Assembly: GCF_014762685.1 (NCBI RefSeq)
Contig: NZ_JABURM010000008.1
Location: forward strand, 186,001-250,000
Source of the DNA: Gracilimonas sp.
GTDB lineage: Bacteria; Bacteroidota; Rhodothermia; Balneolales; Balneolaceae
Length of the DNA: 64,000 bases
Direction: 5' to 3'
Below, in pieces: positions 35,333-44,839 of the stretch (positions are counted from its first letter, which is position 1; every line of letters begins with the position of its first letter). The position numbers and the translations under genes were made by a program. Under the pieces are notes generated by a model that saw nothing but the letters and a program-made list of their open reading frames with translations, was not told where the DNA came from and made no database searches.

Positions 35333-36052
35333 TCAGTCTAGCTTTTTGATCTTGATATTCCGAAATTGAATCGTATTTCCATGATCCTGCAAACCGATAT
35401 GTCCCTCATGCATATCTCCGAATTCGGGGTGATCCACAAACTTGCTGTTGCGCAGCATTTCGTACCATTTTGGAGTCCAGAGCTCATATTCCAGCACCTT
35501 TTCCCCATTCTGCCAGTGTTCGATCTTAGAGCCATTGGCTACGATCTTCGCACTGTTCCACTCGCCATAGGGATTTGCATTTTGAGGTTTAGCGGGAATC
35601 AAGTCATACAGGGATCCGGCCTTCCGGTTTCCATCTTCACCACGGGTTGCATCCGGGTGGTTTTCATTATCCAGGATCTGAAATTCAGGGGCCGACCAAT
35701 AAATGGCCTGCGTGGGTTGTTCCAGAGCACGATAAAAAATACCGCTGTTACCGCCTTTTTCGGCTTTCCATTCCAGCTTCAGAATAAAATCGCCGTAGGT
35801 TTCCCTAGTGATGATATCACCGCCGCCACCGCCGGCCAAAACCATAAGCATGCCGTCTTCAACTTTCCAGCCTTGCTCAGGAAATCCATCCTTTTGATAG
35901 CCTCTCCAATCGTCAGGGCTGGCTCCGTCAAATAGCAGTTCCCAGCCGTCATCCTGTTCTTCTTCCGATAATGTGTTTTGTTTAGTTTGAGCCATGCATT
36001 GGGTTACCGTTAAACATAAGATCATTGATAATGATATAACGATTCGCTTCAT
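35333..36052 (-). CDS. DUF1080 / 3-keto-disaccharide hydrolase domain protein, secreted
   Basis: 239 residues. Signal peptide MKRIVISLSMILCLTVTQCMA (cleavage before QTKQN). The remainder is one concanavalin-like jelly roll of the 3keto-disac_hyd/DUF1080 family: DDGWELLFDGASPDDWRGYQ at the start, KLEWKAEKGGNSGIFYRA in the middle and HIGLQDHGNTIQFRNIKI at the end. The family was named for hydrolysis of 3-keto-glycosides, where a prior oxidation at C3 makes the bond labile. That matches the GMC/gluconate-2-dehydrogenase-3 pair immediately upstream. Periplasmic or surface location is expected. Confidence 0.88.
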   Translation of the reverse strand: MKRIVISLSMILCLTVTQCMAQTKQNTLSEEEQDDGWELLFDGASPDDWRGYQKDGFPEQGWKVEDGMLMVLAGGGGGDIITRETYGDFILKLEWKAEKGGNSGIFYRALEQPTQAIYWSAPEFQILDNENHPDATRGEDGNRKAGSLYDLIPAKPQNANPYGEWNSAKIVANGSKIEHWQNGEKVLEYELWTPKWYEMLRNSKFVDHPEFGDMHEGHIGLQDHGNTIQFRNIKIKKLD

Positions 36053-36081
36053 GTGTAATAAATTTATGGGAGTTATGATTT

Positions 36082-36693
36082 TTAACCGGTGGCTTTATCT
36101 TCAAGCCCCAAATGCTCCAGCGCATCATGAGAACATCCCTGCCAGTTGTGAGGGCGGTTGCCTATGTATCCGATATCTTCGATACCTATTTTACTCGACC
36201 AGAAGCCGGAAGCTACCAAATCTCTAAACCGGTTAAAGAATGCGACGCCTTGCTGCATTTCAGGCTTTGCTTCCTCAGGATAAGCGATCTCATCAAGCAT
36301 ATTTGTCTTTTCATCATCCGTACAATCAATGAAATTCTTGCCGTATCTCTTTTGGCACTGGATATCCAGCCATTTCAATCCACCCCGAATTGGGGTTTGA
36401 TTGCCCGGCTTGTCGAGCATCATAAAGTCGATAAATTGAGGTACTCCGGCATCCTCGGCATTCCCGGACCGTTCATCGGCAGGAATGATCATATTGGCAA
36501 GCTGGCGAACCGTTTCAAACTCATGATCGGTAAAAAATTGCGCATTCCACTTTTCAAGATCTTCCTCCGTAACACGTTTCCAAAACTTATGCTCTTTTGC
36601 GGCTTCTTCGGGGGTGATTTCACAACCCGTCAATGAAAAACCGGCTACAAGCGTGCCCAGGGATAGTGCTTTTATTGCTTCTCTTCTGTCCAT
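36082..36693 (-). CDS. Gluconate 2-dehydrogenase subunit 3 family protein (Tat lipoprotein)
   Basis: 203 residues from ATG at 36693 (MDRREAIKALSLGTLVAGFS then LTGC); an upstream ATG at 36843 adds 50 unconserved residues. The N-terminus has a twin-arginine motif DRREAIK and lipobox LTGC, so the protein is exported folded. ETVRQLANMIIPADERSGNAEDAGVPQFIDFMML fits the Gluconate_2-dh3 (small/gamma) subunit that escorts a GMC flavoprotein through Tat. The gene follows the GMC gene by 37 bases. No cytochrome c subunit is apparent in the window. Confidence 0.88.
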   Translation of the reverse strand: MDRREAIKALSLGTLVAGFSLTGCEITPEEAAKEHKFWKRVTEEDLEKWNAQFFTDHEFETVRQLANMIIPADERSGNAEDAGVPQFIDFMMLDKPGNQTPIRGGLKWLDIQCQKRYGKNFIDCTDDEKTNMLDEIAYPEEAKPEMQQGVAFFNRFRDLVASGFWSSKIGIEDIGYIGNRPHNWQGCSHDALEHLGLEDKATG

Positions 36694-36730
36694 AATTCTA
36701 TTTTTTTGGCCGTTTATATTTACAGCAGTA

Positions 36731-38443
36731 TTAAAGATTTCCTTTCTTTTTTTGATCAACGATATATTCCGAAGCACGCATCGACAGTGCCAGGATAGTC
36801 CACGTTGGGTTCTTATGCGGCTGGGACACAAAGGAACCTCCATCCACTACAAAGAGATTGTCAACATCATGAGCCTGGCAGTATTTGTTCAACACGGATG
36901 TATTCGGATCATCGCCCATCCTGGTGGTACCCACTTCGTGAATGATCTGGCCGGGATTGGTGATACCGTATCCATCTTCTTTTGAAGGCATATCCCAGAG
37001 TAAATGACCACCCATTTCATCAATAATTGATCTCAAGGTGGTCTGCATATGTTTTACCTGGTTATATTCATGATCGCTCCAGTTATAATTGAACCGAAGG
37101 GTTGGAATTCCCCATTTATCTACCCCATTGGGGTCGATCTCACAGTAATTATCTTCGTAAGCGATACCTTCACCACGACCGGAGAAGCCAACCACCGATC
37201 CGTAATACCGGCGATAATCGTCCTTCAATCCTTTGCCGTATCCGCCGCTTCGCTTGGGGCCATCCTGAAACATAGCATTGTAATTTTGGATACCGCCCAT
37301 GAATCCATAACTCGGCATACCGCGGCCTCCCCACATTTCAACATGATAACCTCTTGGGAAATCGAGTTTGCTGTTATCCAGCCACCACGGAATATACAGG
37401 TGCATACCCCCTACTCCATCTTCGTTATGAGCCGGCATATCCATCATTTTAGGAATAAGACCGGCTACACTGGTTCCGGTAGAATCCATGAGATACTTAC
37501 CGACCACTCCGCTTGAATTCGCCAGGCCATCCGGAAAATCTGAGGATTTGGAATTCAATAAAAGCCGAGCAGATTCACAGGCACTTGCAGCCAAAATAAC
37601 TACTTTGGCTCGTACCTTATATTCCTGGGTATCAACTTTGTTGACATAGGAAACACCGGTTGCTTTGCCATCGCGATAGGTAACCTCGCGCACCATGGCA
37701 TTGTTGATGATCTCAAGCTTACCCGATCTCAATCCGGGAGGAAGCAACACCGACGGAGAAGAAAAATTGGAGTGTGTGGCACAGCTTCGGTTACACTGCC
37801 CGCAATAGTGACAGGCAGCACGCCCATTGTGTGGCTCTGTGATAATGGACAATCGTGAAGGAATCACCGGAATGTCCATGGTGTCACAGGTATCTTTGAT
37901 CAGATGCTCATAGCAACGCGGCTCCGGCGGTTTCATGTAAATACCACCCGGTTCATTGGGAATGTCTTCGTTGGTACCAAAAACACCGACCAGCCGATCT
38001 ACCTTATCATAGTAGGGCGAGATCTCATCATAGGTTATGGGCCAGTCATCCCCGAGTCCGTCTTTGCTTTTTGATTTGAAATCATCAGGTCCAAATCGCA
38101 GGGAGATTCGTCCCCAGTGATTGGTTCGCCCACCGAGCATCCGGCCCCTGAACCAGTTGAATGTAGTTCCGGGCGTGGTCGAATAGGGTTCACCCTCAAG
38201 ATTCCATCCTCCAAAACAGGCATCAAATTCCCCAAAAGGCTGATCCGGAGTGGAAGCTCCCCGCCGCGGGGTTTCATAAGGCCAGGTAAACATAGCGAAG
38301 TCCTGAGAGTCGAACCAGCCACCGGCTTCAAGCATAAGTACGTCCAATCCGGCATTGGTGAGCTCATGGGCAGCCATACCTCCGCCTGCCCCCGATCCCA
38401 CGATACATACATCATATTCTTTAGTGCTTTCTTTAATTTGCAT
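36731..38443 (-). CDS. GMC-family FAD oxidoreductase (glycoside 3-dehydrogenase-like)
   Basis: 570 residues. FAD motif YDVCIVGSGAGGGMAAHELT (residues about 10-30) and GGRTNHWGRISLRFGP; iron-sulfur-like cysteine cluster CHYCGQCNRSCATHS around 225-240, often seen in periplasmic GMC dehydrogenases; C-terminal substrate/FAD region VDGGSFVSQPHKNPTWTILA. It lacks a signal peptide, consistent with piggy-back export by the Tat-borne subunit 3 encoded next. Predicted to oxidise C3 of glycosides or a similar sugar hydroxyl. Key member of the cluster; specificity is inference. Confidence 0.9.
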   Translation of the reverse strand: MQIKESTKEYDVCIVGSGAGGGMAAHELTNAGLDVLMLEAGGWFDSQDFAMFTWPYETPRRGASTPDQPFGEFDACFGGWNLEGEPYSTTPGTTFNWFRGRMLGGRTNHWGRISLRFGPDDFKSKSKDGLGDDWPITYDEISPYYDKVDRLVGVFGTNEDIPNEPGGIYMKPPEPRCYEHLIKDTCDTMDIPVIPSRLSIITEPHNGRAACHYCGQCNRSCATHSNFSSPSVLLPPGLRSGKLEIINNAMVREVTYRDGKATGVSYVNKVDTQEYKVRAKVVILAASACESARLLLNSKSSDFPDGLANSSGVVGKYLMDSTGTSVAGLIPKMMDMPAHNEDGVGGMHLYIPWWLDNSKLDFPRGYHVEMWGGRGMPSYGFMGGIQNYNAMFQDGPKRSGGYGKGLKDDYRRYYGSVVGFSGRGEGIAYEDNYCEIDPNGVDKWGIPTLRFNYNWSDHEYNQVKHMQTTLRSIIDEMGGHLLWDMPSKEDGYGITNPGQIIHEVGTTRMGDDPNTSVLNKYCQAHDVDNLFVVDGGSFVSQPHKNPTWTILALSMRASEYIVDQKKKGNL

Positions 38444-38447
38444 AAGT

Positions 38448-39401
38448 TTATCCTTCTGTGATTTTAGATCCCGCTTCTATTAATAGTCTTTTGGTGGCTT
38501 TAATGCCTTCAAATTCACTTAATTCATCGCCTTCATATTCAATGCCAATATAGCCTTTGAAGCCTGAAGCATAAATAATTGATAGCATTTTTGAAAAATC
38601 TATGGTCGTTTCTTGCCCTTTTTCATCAAAATCATAGCTTTTAGCACTTACAGCTTTCGCAAAGGGCATGAGTTCTTTCACACCTCTATAGCGATCATAT
38701 TCCTCCGTACAACTTCCGTCCCATAACCCTCCATTTTCCCGTTTTACGCAGAAATTGCCAAAATCAGGCAGTGTACCGCAGTTTTCCATTCCAACCCGGG
38801 ATATCACATCACTGAGCCAGCGGCCATCCGAAGAATAGCCACCATGATTTTCTACGATCACATTAATGTTATGATCTTTCGAAAACTCAGCCAGTCTTCC
38901 AAGGCCATCAACAGCATATTGTTTTTGCTCTTCTTTACTACCTTCGCCATAGGCATTTACCCTGATAGAATGGCATCCCAAATATTCTGCGGCCTTCACC
39001 CACTTATAATGATTTTCTACGGACTCGGCACGGGTTTTATCATCAGCAACTGCCAACCCGCCTTCCCCGTCAACCATAATGAGAAGCTGCTCAACTCCCA
39101 GGTCATTACATCTCATATTCATTTCATCCAGGTAGGAATAGTCTTCAGCTCTGTCCTGAAAAAACGTGCTTACATACTCTACTGCCTCTATACCGAATTC
39201 ATTTTTTGCAATAGCGGGAAAATCAAGATGATCCAGATCACCACTTCTTATGGTTCGATGAAGGCTCCACTGGGCAAGAGAAATATTAAAGAAGAGTTCG
39301 GAAGCGGGCCCAGATTCAGAATGAAGGACAGTTAAAAACCGGGATACCGGCAGTGATAAAGCGGCAACTCCTCCCAATTTTAAGAATTTTTTTCTATCCA
39401 T
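38448..39401 (-). CDS. Sugar phosphate isomerase/epimerase-type TIM-barrel protein with Tat-like signal
   Basis: 317 residues. N-terminus MDRKKFLKLGGVAALSLPVS is a Tat-like exported sequence (DRKKF, then a hydrophobic stretch). The body is an AP-endonuclease-2/xylose-isomerase-like barrel: FFNISLAQWSLHRTIRSGDL, GVEQLLIMVDGEGG, CHSIRVNAYGEG, VIVENHGGYSSDG (metal ligands Glu/His), GTLPDFGNFCV and YIGIEYEGDE. In this setting it likely isomerises or eliminates a keto sugar in the periplasm. Its start is 4 bases upstream of GMC on the transcript. The gene is a member of the 3-keto-glycoside cluster. Confidence 0.88.
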   Translation of the reverse strand: MDRKKFLKLGGVAALSLPVSRFLTVLHSESGPASELFFNISLAQWSLHRTIRSGDLDHLDFPAIAKNEFGIEAVEYVSTFFQDRAEDYSYLDEMNMRCNDLGVEQLLIMVDGEGGLAVADDKTRAESVENHYKWVKAAEYLGCHSIRVNAYGEGSKEEQKQYAVDGLGRLAEFSKDHNINVIVENHGGYSSDGRWLSDVISRVGMENCGTLPDFGNFCVKRENGGLWDGSCTEEYDRYRGVKELMPFAKAVSAKSYDFDEKGQETTIDFSKMLSIIYASGFKGYIGIEYEGDELSEFEGIKATKRLLIEAGSKITEG

Positions 39402-39607
39402 GTGATCTTTAACAGCGGTACCGATATTATTCTATCTTTTCTACATTCTGCCAATGTAATAAAAGAATTGAGTGATTCAATTTGCTCTTCGGTATTTTTT
39501 ATATTTTGTACAACTTTTTAAAAGAACATATAAAAATATTTCATAAGTAGTCGAATGTGCTATTTTCTGACCAACATTAAACAATAAATAAATTTCAGGG
39601 GTTATAG

Positions 39608-40861
39608 ATGAATAAGATATTGCAAGCCAAACTCAGCCTGATGATGTTCTTAGAATTTTTCATCTGGGGTGCATGGTATTCAACGGTTGCTGTTTTCATG
39701 ACGTCCAACGGCATGGAAAACCTTACCCACTGGCCGTTTACGGTAAATCCAATTGCTGCTATTATAGCACCTTTCTTTGTTGGGTTAATCGCTGACCGAT
39801 ACTTTGCCACCGAAAAAGTATTGGGCACACTGCATATTCTCGGAGCGTTCTTTATGTTCCTGACACCGATGGCTGTTGAGCAGCCCGTCTTATTTATCTT
39901 GTTGCTGCTGGCCTATAACCTTTGCTACATGCCAACTATGAGCCTGGCTAACACCCTATCTTTCCATCATATTGATGACCAGGAAAAAGATTTTCCTATC
40001 ATTCGGGTGTTTGGCACCATCGGCTGGATCGTGGCCGGACTCGCCATCAGCTTTGTATTGGGTATGTTTGTTGCCGAGAACGTAAAGCCGGAGCAAACGG
40101 CCCTGCCTTTGTATATGACGGCAGCAGCAAGTCTTCTCCTGGGAGTTTATAGCTTTTCACTTCCTCATACTCCGCCGCCGGCCGCGGGAGAAAAAGTTTC
40201 TATTCGCAGTATTGTCGGGATCGATGCCTTTAAACAGTTGGGGAGCAGGTCTTTCTATGTGTTCCTCTTCAGCTCGTTTTTACTGTGTATTCCGCTGGCC
40301 GCTTACTATAATTTTACCCAAATTTTTATCGGGAATGCCGGCTTTGAAAATATTGCCGCTACCCTCACTATCGGCCAGATGTCTGAGGTACTCTTTATGG
40401 TTCTGATACCGGCCATGTTTATCCGGTTGGGCGTAAAGTGGATGCTTGCCGCCGGGATGCTGGCCTGGGTACTTCGTTATGCACTATTTGCCGTTGGAGC
40501 GACTGAGCCCACCACCTGGATGATCCTTGCCGGTATTGCACTGCACGGTATCTGCTACGATTTCTTCTTCGTAACCGGCCAAATTTATGTAGATAAAAAA
40601 TCCACCGCCGAAATTCGCGGACAGGCACAGGGACTTATTGTGCTCATCACTTACGGTGTAGGAATGCTTATAGGCGCCCAGATAGCAGGGATGGTGTACA
40701 ACAGTTTCCTTGGTACGGCAGAATCTTTAACCCTGAGTCAGTGGTATGATTTCTGGTGGATCCCTGCCATTTTTGCTGCGGCAGTTATGATCTTCTTCAT
40801 CATCTTCTTTAACGACAAAGTCTTGGATGAAGAGACTACAGCAGATGATATCACCATATAA
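39608..40861 (+). CDS. Nucleoside:H+ symporter-family MFS transporter (NupG-like)
   Basis: 417 residues with 12 membrane helices. The N-terminal MMFLEFFIWGAWYSTVAVFM matches the Nuc_H_symport (NupG/XapB) family, and IIRVFGTIGWIVAGLAISF and the C-terminal GICYDFFFVTGQIYVDKKS are conserved. In Bacteroidota and planctomycetes, members often carry sugars rather than nucleosides and sit with TIM-barrel isomerases, as here. It diverges from the 3-keto cluster and is followed 21 bases later by a second isomerase, so it is likely the importer of the pathway's product. A possible promoter box lies in the 206-base divergent gap (TTTG then TATATTTTG at about 39480-39508). Confidence 0.88.
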   Translation: MNKILQAKLSLMMFLEFFIWGAWYSTVAVFMTSNGMENLTHWPFTVNPIAAIIAPFFVGLIADRYFATEKVLGTLHILGAFFMFLTPMAVEQPVLFILLLLAYNLCYMPTMSLANTLSFHHIDDQEKDFPIIRVFGTIGWIVAGLAISFVLGMFVAENVKPEQTALPLYMTAAASLLLGVYSFSLPHTPPPAAGEKVSIRSIVGIDAFKQLGSRSFYVFLFSSFLLCIPLAAYYNFTQIFIGNAGFENIAATLTIGQMSEVLFMVLIPAMFIRLGVKWMLAAGMLAWVLRYALFAVGATEPTTWMILAGIALHGICYDFFFVTGQIYVDKKSTAEIRGQAQGLIVLITYGVGMLIGAQIAGMVYNSFLGTAESLTLSQWYDFWWIPAIFAAAVMIFFIIFFNDKVLDEETTADDITI

Positions 40862-40882
40862 TTTTCATTAAACCTCTTTACT

Positions 40883-41887
40883 ATGTCCAGACCTGTTACG
40901 CTATTTACCGGGCAGTGGGCTGACCTCAGCCTTGAAACCCTTGCTAAAAAAGCTTCCGATTGGGGCTATGACGGATTGGAACTGGCCTGTTGGGGGGATC
41001 ACTTCAATGTCACTAAAGCCCTTGAGGAAGACGGGTACTGTCAAGAGCGCAAAGAGTTGCTGTCAAAGTACGATCTTAAAGTGTGGGCTATCAGTAATCA
41101 CCTGGTAGGACAGGCAGTTTGCGATCTCATTGATGAGCGCCATAAAGAAATCCTTCCGGAACATGTTTGGAAAGACGGCGATCCTGAAGGCGTGAGGCAG
41201 CGAGCTGCGGAGGAAATGAAGAACACCGCCCGGGCAGCAAAAAAGCTGGGCGTTGATGTGGTCAATGGATTTACAGGAAGTTCCATCTGGTCAAAACTGT
41301 ACTCCTTCCCTCCCAATACGCCGGATATGGTTGAAAAGGGATTCCAGGATTTTTCCGAGCGATGGAATCCTATTTTGGATGTATTTGACGATGCAGGTAT
41401 ACGGTTTGGGCTGGAAATCCACCCCACCGAAATAGCATTTGATATTTCTACGGCTGAACGTGCCATTGATGCACTTGGCGGACGTAAAACTTTTGGATTC
41501 AATTACGATCCCAGTCACCTTGGCTATCAGGGTGTTGATTATATTAAGTTCATCAGAACGTTTTCTGACCGTATTTACCATGTGCACATGAAAGATGTGT
41601 GGTGGTCAGATAAACCCACCAAGGCCGGTACTTTTGGCGGACATCTGGACTTCGGTCATCCCGACCGAAACTGGGATTTCGTTTCCGTGGGAAGAGGAAA
41701 CATCGATTTCGACCGGATCATCAGGGCGCTTAATGAGATCAAGTACTCAGGCCCCCTTTCCGTTGAATGGGAAGACAGCGGCATGGACAGAGAATATGGC
41801 GCCGGGGAATCCTGTGAATATGTCAAGAACATCGATTTCCCTCCTTCTGAATCTGCCTTTGATTCCGCATTCTCTGAGAAGGATTGA
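40883..41887 (+). CDS. Sugar phosphate isomerase/epimerase TIM-barrel protein (cytosolic)
   Basis: 334 residues with no signal peptide. The motifs of the AP_endonuc_2-type barrel are clear: [29 protein letters not shown] (strand 1), [25 protein letters not shown] (metal-binding Glu/His), [18 protein letters not shown] (Asp/His ligands), [10 protein letters not shown] and [11 protein letters not shown]. It probably isomerises or epimerises the imported keto sugar. It is the second gene after the NupG-like transporter, 21 bases downstream. The spacing suggests a two-gene operon. Confidence 0.9.
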   Translation: MSRPVTLFTGQWADLSLETLAKKASDWGYDGLELACWGDHFNVTKALEEDGYCQERKELLSKYDLKVWAISNHLVGQAVCDLIDERHKEILPEHVWKDGDPEGVRQRAAEEMKNTARAAKKLGVDVVNGFTGSSIWSKLYSFPPNTPDMVEKGFQDFSERWNPILDVFDDAGIRFGLEIHPTEIAFDISTAERAIDALGGRKTFGFNYDPSHLGYQGVDYIKFIRTFSDRIYHVHMKDVWWSDKPTKAGTFGGHLDFGHPDRNWDFVSVGRGNIDFDRIIRALNEIKYSGPLSVEWEDSGMDREYGAGESCEYVKNIDFPPSESAFDSAFSEKD

Positions 41888-42014
41888 CAGGTTTATTAAA
41901 CCGCTCTTAGTTGCAGCAGATTCACAAATCTATGACTTTTATTTACAAAACTCTCGCTTGAATTTCTCCTGATTGTTGATAGTTTAGGCTCGAAAAAATT
42001 AACCAATAAGGCAT

Positions 42015-44582
42015 ATGAAATTTTTCACTAAATCTATTCTTTTATCTGCTTTGATCTTTGGGATACTTGGATGTTCCACCTCACCTAATATTGAGCCTGG
42101 CGTCTCCCTTGAATTGGCTCAGTTCCGAAAGGCGAATATCTCGGATATTACTTATGAATTGTATTTTAAGATACCGGAGGAGGAATCCGAATCCATCCCT
42201 GCATCAGCTACGATTTTATTTGAGCTAAAGGATGGTAGTCATGACATCCAGCTTGATTTTCGGGAATCTGAAGAACTACTGACATCGATCTCCATAAACG
42301 GGGTAACGGTGGAGATCAACTTTGAGAAAGAACACATTATTTTGCCGGCTGAGTACTTGACGGAAGGCCAAAACTCCGTCGATATTGATTTCACTGCCGG
42401 GGAGTCATCTCTCAACCGAAATCCCGAATACTTGTACACCCTTTTTGTTCCGGACCGCGCCCGTACCGCATTCCCGCTTTTTGATCAGCCGGACCTGAAA
42501 GCTATCTATGACCTAACATTAGAGATTCCGAAAAACTGGGAAGCAATCTCCAATGCACCATTGAATTATCAGCATGAATCCGATTCCACCAAGACCCTCA
42601 ATTTTGCCCCTTCCGACCTGATCAGTTCTTACCTGTTTTCTTTTGTGGCCGGAGATTTTGAAAAGGTTACCCAAACCGTGGAAGGCGTTGAAATGACCAT
42701 GCTGCACCGGGAATCCGATCAGGAAAAAGCAGACCGAAATATAGATAACATCTTCCGCCTGCATAAAGCTTCGCTCGACTGGCTGGAGGAATACACCGGC
42801 ATCGACTACCCATTCCAGAAATTTGATTTCGCCCTCATTCCGACTTTTCAATACGGAGGCATGGAACATGTGGGAGCTATTCAATATCGAGCTTCGGCTT
42901 TGCTCCTGGATGAAGACCCGTCGGAGTCTCAGTTACTGAGTCGCGCCAGCCTGATTGCTCACGAAACTGCGCATATGTGGTTTGGCGATCTGGTTACCAT
43001 GGAGTGGTTCAATGATGTATGGACCAAAGAAGTCTTTGCCAACTTCATGGCTGCCAAGATCATGAATCCCAATTTCCCGGAGATCGACCATGACCTGAAT
43101 TTTGTGCTGCGCCATCACCCAAGTGCGTATTCTGTGGATCGTACTGAGGGTGCCAATCCCATTCGCCAGTATTTGGGAAACCTGAACGAAGCCGGACAAA
43201 TGTATGGGGCCATCATTTACAACAAAGCTCCGATCATGATGCGTCAGCTTGAGTTACTCGTAGGGGAAGAAATTTTCAAAGAAGGGATGCGGGAATATCT
43301 AAGCGCCTATTCTTTTGGAAATGCCACGTGGCCTGATCTTATTAATATTCTGGATGACCTTTCCAACCAGGACCTGAAATCATGGAGTGAAGTTTGGGTT
43401 AATACTCCCGGTCGACCCCATTTCAGTTATGAATTCAAGGAAGACGAACTACCCGGTCGGGAGCCACTATTATATGATATCTTAGTGCAAACCGATCCTG
43501 CAGGAATGGGACGGGTGTGGCCGCAGCAAGTGGGTATCTGGACCATCAGTCCGGAGGATAGTTCCTTCAAATTTTTTGATATCCTCAGTGATGATGACAC
43601 CAAGTTTGCAACACTAAATGAGTTGAAAGCTGAAACAAAGGTTTTCAATGCCAACGGCCGGGGATATGGTCTTTTTCCTGCTAAACTTGAAACGCTGGAA
43701 TACTGGGAACACATGAAAAATGTTCGTAAGGGTTCTCAACTTATCAACCTTTACGAGAATATGCTGGAGCAAAATGAGGTGGAGCCCGGAGAGTATTTAT
43801 CTAAACTCCTCGAGCTTATTCAAACTGAAGAAAACCAGCTTTTGATCGGGCAGATATTGGGCCAAATTCAAACTATCTACTGGGATCTGCTGAATGAAGA
43901 AGAACGGAATGATGTAGCATCTGATATTGAAGAAATTTTATGGGATCAGATGATCGATCAGGATGAACCAAGTAAGAAAAAGACTTTCTTCAACGCCTTC
44001 AGAAATATCGCCATCAATGAATCCGAGATCCAAAAAGTATATGATATTTGGAGTGATGAGATGGAGATCGATGGGCTGAACCTTTCCGAAACCGACTACA
44101 TCAGCATGGCGGGAAATCTGGCAATCAAAATGCCGGAAGAATCTAAGGACATCATTTCAAGCCAACTGGATGATATTGAAAACAGCGACCGCAAGCGCAG
44201 GTTTGAATTCATCAGTCCTGCCCTTTCCAACGATCAGCAGGTTCGGGATGATTTTTTTGAATCCCTGAAAGATGAGGAAAACCGGCAGACGGAATCCTGG
44301 GTGCTCAGCGCCTTGGGATATTTGCACCATCCGCTTCGGGTGGATTATTCCGAGAAATACATTCTGCCCAGTTTAGAATTGCTGCAGGAAATTCAGGTCA
44401 CCGGCGATATCTTTTTCCCCAAACGCTGGCTGGATGTGACCTTAGGAAATTACTCCTCCGATACCGCTGTTCAAACCGTTCGTGATTTCCTGAATAAACG
44501 CCCCGATTATAATGATCAGCTACGAATGAAGATCCTGCAGGCCGCAGATGGGATGTTTCGGGCTAATGAGATCAAGAATTGA
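42015..44582 (+). CDS. M1-family zinc aminopeptidase lipoprotein
   Basis: 855 residues. Lipoprotein signal MKFFTKSILLSALIFGILGC with lipobox ILGC. The M1 site is HETAHMWFGD (His316, Glu317, His320) with the distal ligand Glu339 in WTKEVFANFM, spaced 18 residues, and the exopeptidase motif GGMEHVG (about residue 285-291). The C-terminal third is helical HEAT/ARM-like (ERAP1_C type). It trims N-terminal residues from peptides in the periplasm or at the outer membrane, consistent with the secreted metalloprotease and OPT transporter elsewhere in the window. It stands alone between the isomerase gene and an MFS gene in opposite orientation. Confidence 0.95.
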   Translation: MKFFTKSILLSALIFGILGCSTSPNIEPGVSLELAQFRKANISDITYELYFKIPEEESESIPASATILFELKDGSHDIQLDFRESEELLTSISINGVTVEINFEKEHIILPAEYLTEGQNSVDIDFTAGESSLNRNPEYLYTLFVPDRARTAFPLFDQPDLKAIYDLTLEIPKNWEAISNAPLNYQHESDSTKTLNFAPSDLISSYLFSFVAGDFEKVTQTVEGVEMTMLHRESDQEKADRNIDNIFRLHKASLDWLEEYTGIDYPFQKFDFALIPTFQYGGMEHVGAIQYRASALLLDEDPSESQLLSRASLIAHETAHMWFGDLVTMEWFNDVWTKEVFANFMAAKIMNPNFPEIDHDLNFVLRHHPSAYSVDRTEGANPIRQYLGNLNEAGQMYGAIIYNKAPIMMRQLELLVGEEIFKEGMREYLSAYSFGNATWPDLINILDDLSNQDLKSWSEVWVNTPGRPHFSYEFKEDELPGREPLLYDILVQTDPAGMGRVWPQQVGIWTISPEDSSFKFFDILSDDDTKFATLNELKAETKVFNANGRGYGLFPAKLETLEYWEHMKNVRKGSQLINLYENMLEQNEVEPGEYLSKLLELIQTEENQLLIGQILGQIQTIYWDLLNEEERNDVASDIEEILWDQMIDQDEPSKKKTFFNAFRNIAINESEIQKVYDIWSDEMEIDGLNLSETDYISMAGNLAIKMPEESKDIISSQLDDIENSDRKRRFEFISPALSNDQQVRDDFFESLKDEENRQTESWVLSALGYLHHPLRVDYSEKYILPSLELLQEIQVTGDIFFPKRWLDVTLGNYSSDTAVQTVRDFLNKRPDYNDQLRMKILQAADGMFRANEIKN

Positions 44583-44601
44583 TCAGTTTCAATTCGTATT
44601 A

Positions 44602-44652
44602 GTCGGACCAAGTGTCCGGGCAGGCATTCCCAACGAGGACGTTGGGAACGAA
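44602..44652. repeat. REP-like element, GCATTCCCAACGAGGACGTT type
   Basis: Contains GTCGGACCAAGTGTCCGGGC then AGGCATTCCCAACGAGGACG and TTGGGAACGAA. Same family as 34054-34101. The rest of the gap to 44840 has a second hairpin at 44758-44780 (GGGAAGCTGGAGCTTCCC) and no gene. Confidence 0.8.
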
Positions 44653-44839
44653 TTTAAGTCAGCTTTAACTCTTTTTTCGCAGTCGGGAGCTTTTGTTTCT
44701 TTTGTCGGCACAAAATAAAAACGAAGATGATTATGGTTAACAGATCAATACATGTTACGGGAAGCTGGAGCTTCCCGGACTGCATTGCTAAGCCGGAGCT
44801 AAGCAACGAGGTCAAGGTCGATACGCCCCTGGCTGGTAA

